Origin: Cryptomeria japonica
Lineage: Eukaryota; Streptophyta; Pinopsida; Cupressales; Cupressaceae
Length of the DNA: 64,000 nucleotides
Assembly: GCF_030272615.1 (NCBI RefSeq)
Contig: NC_081414.1
Location: 769,308,153-769,372,152, forward strand
Reading direction: 5' to 3'
The notes under the pieces are model-generated. The model saw only the letters and a program-made list of their open reading frames with translations, did no database searches and was not told where the DNA came from. How positions within the stretch are numbered: the first letter of the stretch is position 1; each line of letters starts with the position of its first letter. A program made the position numbers and the translations under genes. Below, one piece after another: positions 60,783-64,000 of the stretch.

Positions 60783-61127
60783 TTAACTCGCCCAAGGGAT
60801 CCCCACCCCTACTTCTGCAAGGATGACAATAGTAATGTCATCTCCAAGGAATTCTTCCTTAAAAACCTTCCTCAATAGCATCAACATATCCACCTTGTCT
60901 CCTCTAAGGTCTAGAAGAGATGCCAAGAACCAGGATATAGTGTCCGTGTTAACATGGTATCTATTTTTGTTTTGTAGAAACTCTCTGCCCAACACCATTT
61001 GCACAGCCTCGTTGGTGAAAGACCCAACCTCCTTGCAGACTGATTGGAGGGTTGGGTCTCTAACGGAACCCAGAAAGGCCCTCTGGTCCTCTGCAGAAAT
61101 GCTTCTCAAGTGGATGGGAGTGTCCAT
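60783..61127 (-). CDS. hypothetical 114-residue protein
   Basis: Open frame with ATG at 61127 in a good plant context (AAGATGG); the frame extends ten codons further to another ATG (61157). It encodes a mixed alpha-helical, charged protein: MDTPIHLRSISAEDQRAFLG at the start, then a Leu-rich middle (SWFLASLLDLRGDKVDMLML) and a hydrophobic end. It is GC-richer than its surroundings. A TATA-like word (minus TTTATATACG, near 61264-61273) is about 140 bases upstream. No domain recognised. Downstream of its stop the same strand stays coding-like with stops to ~60540, so it may be the 5' part of a longer broken gene. Confidence 0.4.
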   Translation of the reverse strand: MDTPIHLRSISAEDQRAFLGSVRDPTLQSVCKEVGSFTNEAVQMVLGREFLQNKNRYHVNTDTISWFLASLLDLRGDKVDMLMLLRKVFKEEFLGDDITIVILAEVGVGIPWAS

Positions 61128-61774
61128 CTTGAGAAAATAGATTAACAAATTAAACAACCTGAGCCTATAAACCTAAACCAGAGGAAGAATTTAAATATCA
61201 CGAGCTTCGACGATTTATCTACCAAATGGCAAAGGCTAATTGAAGATGAAAGAAAAAGAGATCGTATATAAATAGTTGAAGCTCTTGATTTTAATAATTA
61301 CTTCTCTAACCGTATTAATTGCTTTAAATTTTTTTAAATCTTTCGTATCTCTGCAAATCTTTCCTTTAAATGCACTATTGTGCGAAATTGGAAACAACTG
61401 TAAACCTATACTAAGTTGGCAAGTATCACATTGGAAGTTGTGGGGACAGAGTGGATTGCAATTAGTGAATAGATATATATTAAATAAACAAAATTATTGA
61501 TCGTGATTCATAATATTTTATACGTGTCTATTGAATCCAATTCCATTCTGGGCACTTTTTGGTGAGCTATGTTCTCTTCAGAAAATTGGGCCGAAATAAA
61601 ACATCAGCCATTGATCTACGATCATTGAATGGTTTAAAATCATTGATGGATTTTAGGTATGTGTCACCCTTCATGTGTCAAAGAGGCCACACTTATTGAT
61701 ATGTCGTGCAGAGTTTGGACTCAATGTGATGTACTGATGTGATGTGATGTGCCTTGTCTATTAATGGAAATGAA
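61128..61774. other. intergenic; possible 5' flank of the hypothetical gene
   Basis: No gene. Around 61590-61640 the phrase GGGCCGAAATAAAACATCAG with CCATTGATCTACGATCATTG resembles part of the 266-bp repeat unit (GGGCTGAAATCCACCCTAAG with CCGTTGATC). Confidence 0.35.
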
Positions 61775-62130
61775 TTCATGAAATCGCCAATAAATTATAT
61801 ACTTTTCCATAAATAACAAATATTCGCCAAAACAAATAAAATAATTTTCAAGCGGTGGATAAAAATCACCAATACATTTAAATAATTTTTCCTTTGGAGT
61901 AAAATTTTTTGCCCATACAATTATATATTTGTTCCTTTTAACAAAATTTATATGCCTCCTACAATATATATTTTCCCCATAGAACAAGGTATTATTCGCC
62001 ATAAATTTATGGAATTTTTCGTACCCTAGAAAAAAATTGCCAATACAAAATAATTTTTTTCCCTATTTTGAAAAAAAATTTCGCCATCAATATGAAAATT
62101 TCCCTCTGAAAATAATGTCTGATTCGCCAG
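61775..62130. repeat. degenerate CGCCA-anchored minisatellite
   Basis: About seven diverged units of roughly 50-60 bp. Anchor words ATCGCCAAT, TTCGCCAAA, ATCACCAAT, TTGCCCAT, TTCGCCAT, TTGCCAAT, TTCGCCAT are each followed by an AT-rich stretch and TTTTCC(C/A). It ends near GATTCGCCAGG. Confidence 0.55.
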
Positions 62131-62476
62131 GATTTTACAAAGTTGCCCGGGGGGGTGGTTTCTTATACTTATCCCTGTTTAATAGGAGTTTGTCTCCATT
62201 GAACTCCTATCTATCAAGGTCTTGTGTTTGAAATGGATTCTCTCAGAAGCACTACACAAGATGCTTAACATAATTAATAGTCAAGTTAGGTAGTCTTAAT
62301 TGGTGGACCTTCATATTTTTTTAATACTTTTAAACCCTTTTAAGTTCACTCATAGTTGTCCATGAAAATCTCTATATGTTTACACCAACCCCTTAGTGGA
62401 CCAAAAGAATTTCTTCATAATTCTATTTTTGTTTTTCTCATGTTTGAACTACTATTGTGTTATCACTTGACATTTG
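62131..62476. other. intergenic, no gene
   Basis: Contains a short G-run (62149-62156) but no element or gene recognised. It ends at the target site ATTTG. Confidence 0.4.
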
Positions 62477-63706
62477 TGTAATATGGTGAAAAGTGATGAG
62501 GGGAGATCAAGTGGAAAGCTTTACTCCCCTCAAAAGAGGGATGAAAGTTTCACAAATAATTCCCTTCAATTTTTCACACACATTACATTTAAAAGAGGGG
62601 TTGAATTCACTAGATCCAATCCCAATGGAAAAAGATTGAATAATAAGTGAATTGTAGGAAATTTGGAATGTATGAGGAAAGTAAATTAACCCTTTTTTAT
62701 AGTATACTAGTTGAACTAAGAAAATTGAGACTAACTGTAGAAATGACAAAGAAGCAATTATATCTTGAGATAGAGATGCAAGATGAAGCTGTGCACCTGG
62801 AATTAGTAGTAGAATGTTGAGACAAAGCTTTCCTGCAAATCTGAGCAAAAGTTATAGGGATCGGGTTGAAGTTGCACATGGTCCTCCGAAAAATCTGTGT
62901 GCCAAAAAGAGTTTTTTCATCTTTGGAAATGAAGCCTAAACCTATAATTACAGCTACGCACCTGCAACCTACACACAAAAAAGAGAGGAAAATCTTGTTG
63001 GGATTGGGGGTTTTCCTTCAGGTCAAACCCCGTTTTGGAATTAACCAAGTGTTTGAAAAATGCTGCAATTAAAATGAAAGGAAATGTCTGAAGTGAATCC
63101 ACGTCAAGGAGGGGATGTAATTGGAAGGTTGATACCTTTGTAGATGATTTTTCTTGAATGGATATGTGAAATAGGATGTTTTGAATGTTGGTAGAAATCT
63201 CCTCTTCAATGGTTGAATCCTTGTCTTGAATGCACACCTAGCCTTGAAAGGAGACTTGAAATTCTCAATGCTTGAATGCTTATGATTGACTTCACTTATC
63301 AACTTATGATCCACCTATCAAACCTATGCAAATAGGAGAGGAAGTGCTCCTTATATACTTGCCAATTAGGGGTGTTTAGATAATTTCCCACCTTAGGCCG
63401 ACATAGGGAAACTTTTATCGCTAAAAAATTGACAAGCTCAATGCAAGATAGGACCAAAGGGGGCCCAAAATAGGGCTAGGACAAGGGTGCCATGCCCCTA
63501 TCCTAGGGGGACAGGGGTGCCATGCCCCTATCCTGCCTTAATTTAGGACAGACAACAGCTAAGAGACAATGCAAAGTGATAGAAAATACAAGTTGTTGAT
63601 GGCATGAGCATGTTTGGGTCTCTGATCAGGCTTAGGGATTCGTTTTCCAATGCAAAGACCCAAATACGGTCAAAAATTGCAAGGGTCACAATTTTATGAC
63701 GCTACA
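62477..63706 (-). repeat. solo LTR related to the gag-only element
   Basis: 1,230 bp from TGTAATATGG to ATGACGCTACA, flanked by the exact TSD ATTTG (62472-62476 and 63707-63711). It aligns along its length with the LTRs at 32144 and 38975: AAAAGAGGGGTTGAA, GCACATGGTCCTCCGAAAAA, TCCTCTTCAATGGTTGAATC, a TATA box (63349-63357) and the shared 3' end GCTACA. In place of the 31-bp array it has two 30-bp units at 63481 and 63511 with a different sequence (GGGTGCCATGCCCCTATCCT). Confidence 0.88.
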
Positions 63707-64000
63707 ATTTGACACAATTAGACTTCATTGGAAAACAAAAATACAAAATGTACCTTATCATCCTTGGATAACTCTCACTATCATGGCCTTATTTATTCAT
63801 ATCTCTACTCAAACCTATGGGTTGTGAATTATAGTCATCGCATGACTTACTTCTCCAAAGGATCACTCAAATCCCACAAATAAATACCTTTCTAAATCAA
63901 ATAAAAAGAAGAATTACTATTTCCCTAAGTCTTCCCCTTTGTTATAGTCATTGGATTATGCATCATGGGGTTTTGATTTATGTTTCCATTTCATAGACAA
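63707..64000. other. flank, no gene
   Basis: Right of the solo LTR. No feature recognised before the window ends. Confidence 0.4.

Noticed and set aside
61721-62002. 93-codon minus ORF
   Set aside because: Made by the CGCCA-anchored AT-rich repeats; no coding signal.

Overview
The window looks like a low-GC, retrotransposon-dominated plant nuclear genome. The evidence is one intron-containing plant L-ascorbate oxidase gene set in nested LTR retrotransposons of the plant Ty1/copia and Ty3/gypsy (chromovirus and Tat/Ogre-like) types. Low gene density, deep nesting, heavy C-to-T decay and G-rich copia LTR ends suggest a large-genome plant, perhaps a conifer. The conifer guess is inference. I see no bacterial, organellar, rRNA, tRNA or CRISPR features.

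Layout. 1-2617: AT-rich repeats, including an imperfect ~840-bp duplication. 2618-9748: a complete but dead minus-strand copia element (copia-1). About 10.5-42.6 kb: remains of a plus-strand Tat/Ogre-like host element (element A), with LTR-like sequence at ~10.5-10.9 kb and 41.8-42.6 kb. Three younger minus-strand elements are nested in it, each with two LTRs and a target-site duplication (TSD): a chromovirus gypsy at 11510-19305 (ATGAT), copia-2 at 22201-29276 (CAATC), and a gag-only element at 32144-40228 (AAAGT). Between the insertions element A shows a decayed proline/serine-rich reading frame with a G-patch-like segment (29.5-31.9 kb).

45.0-48.1 kb holds the one clearly functional host gene, a five-exon secreted L-ascorbate oxidase on the minus strand (571 residues, all copper ligands present). 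48-64 kb holds a LINE ORF1 relic, a copia solo LTR (51928-53186, TSD ACCTC), a short truncated relative of element A (54.06-56.24 kb), three unrecognised coding-like loci (53.4-53.9, 56.2-57.9 and 60.8-61.1 kb), a 266-bp tandem array, a gag-protease scrap and a solo LTR related to the gag-only element (62477-63706, TSD ATTTG).

The most notable item is the gag-only element. It has a single intact 1,119-codon frame of gag plus a degenerate protease, no reverse transcriptase or integrase, and LTRs about 97% identical by eye. The autonomous copia and gypsy elements around it are riddled with stops, and most of those stops I could trace are single C-to-T or G-to-A changes. A gag-only element can move only if polymerase and integrase come from elsewhere. 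The second is an unrecognised ~530-codon gene relic at 56239-57931.
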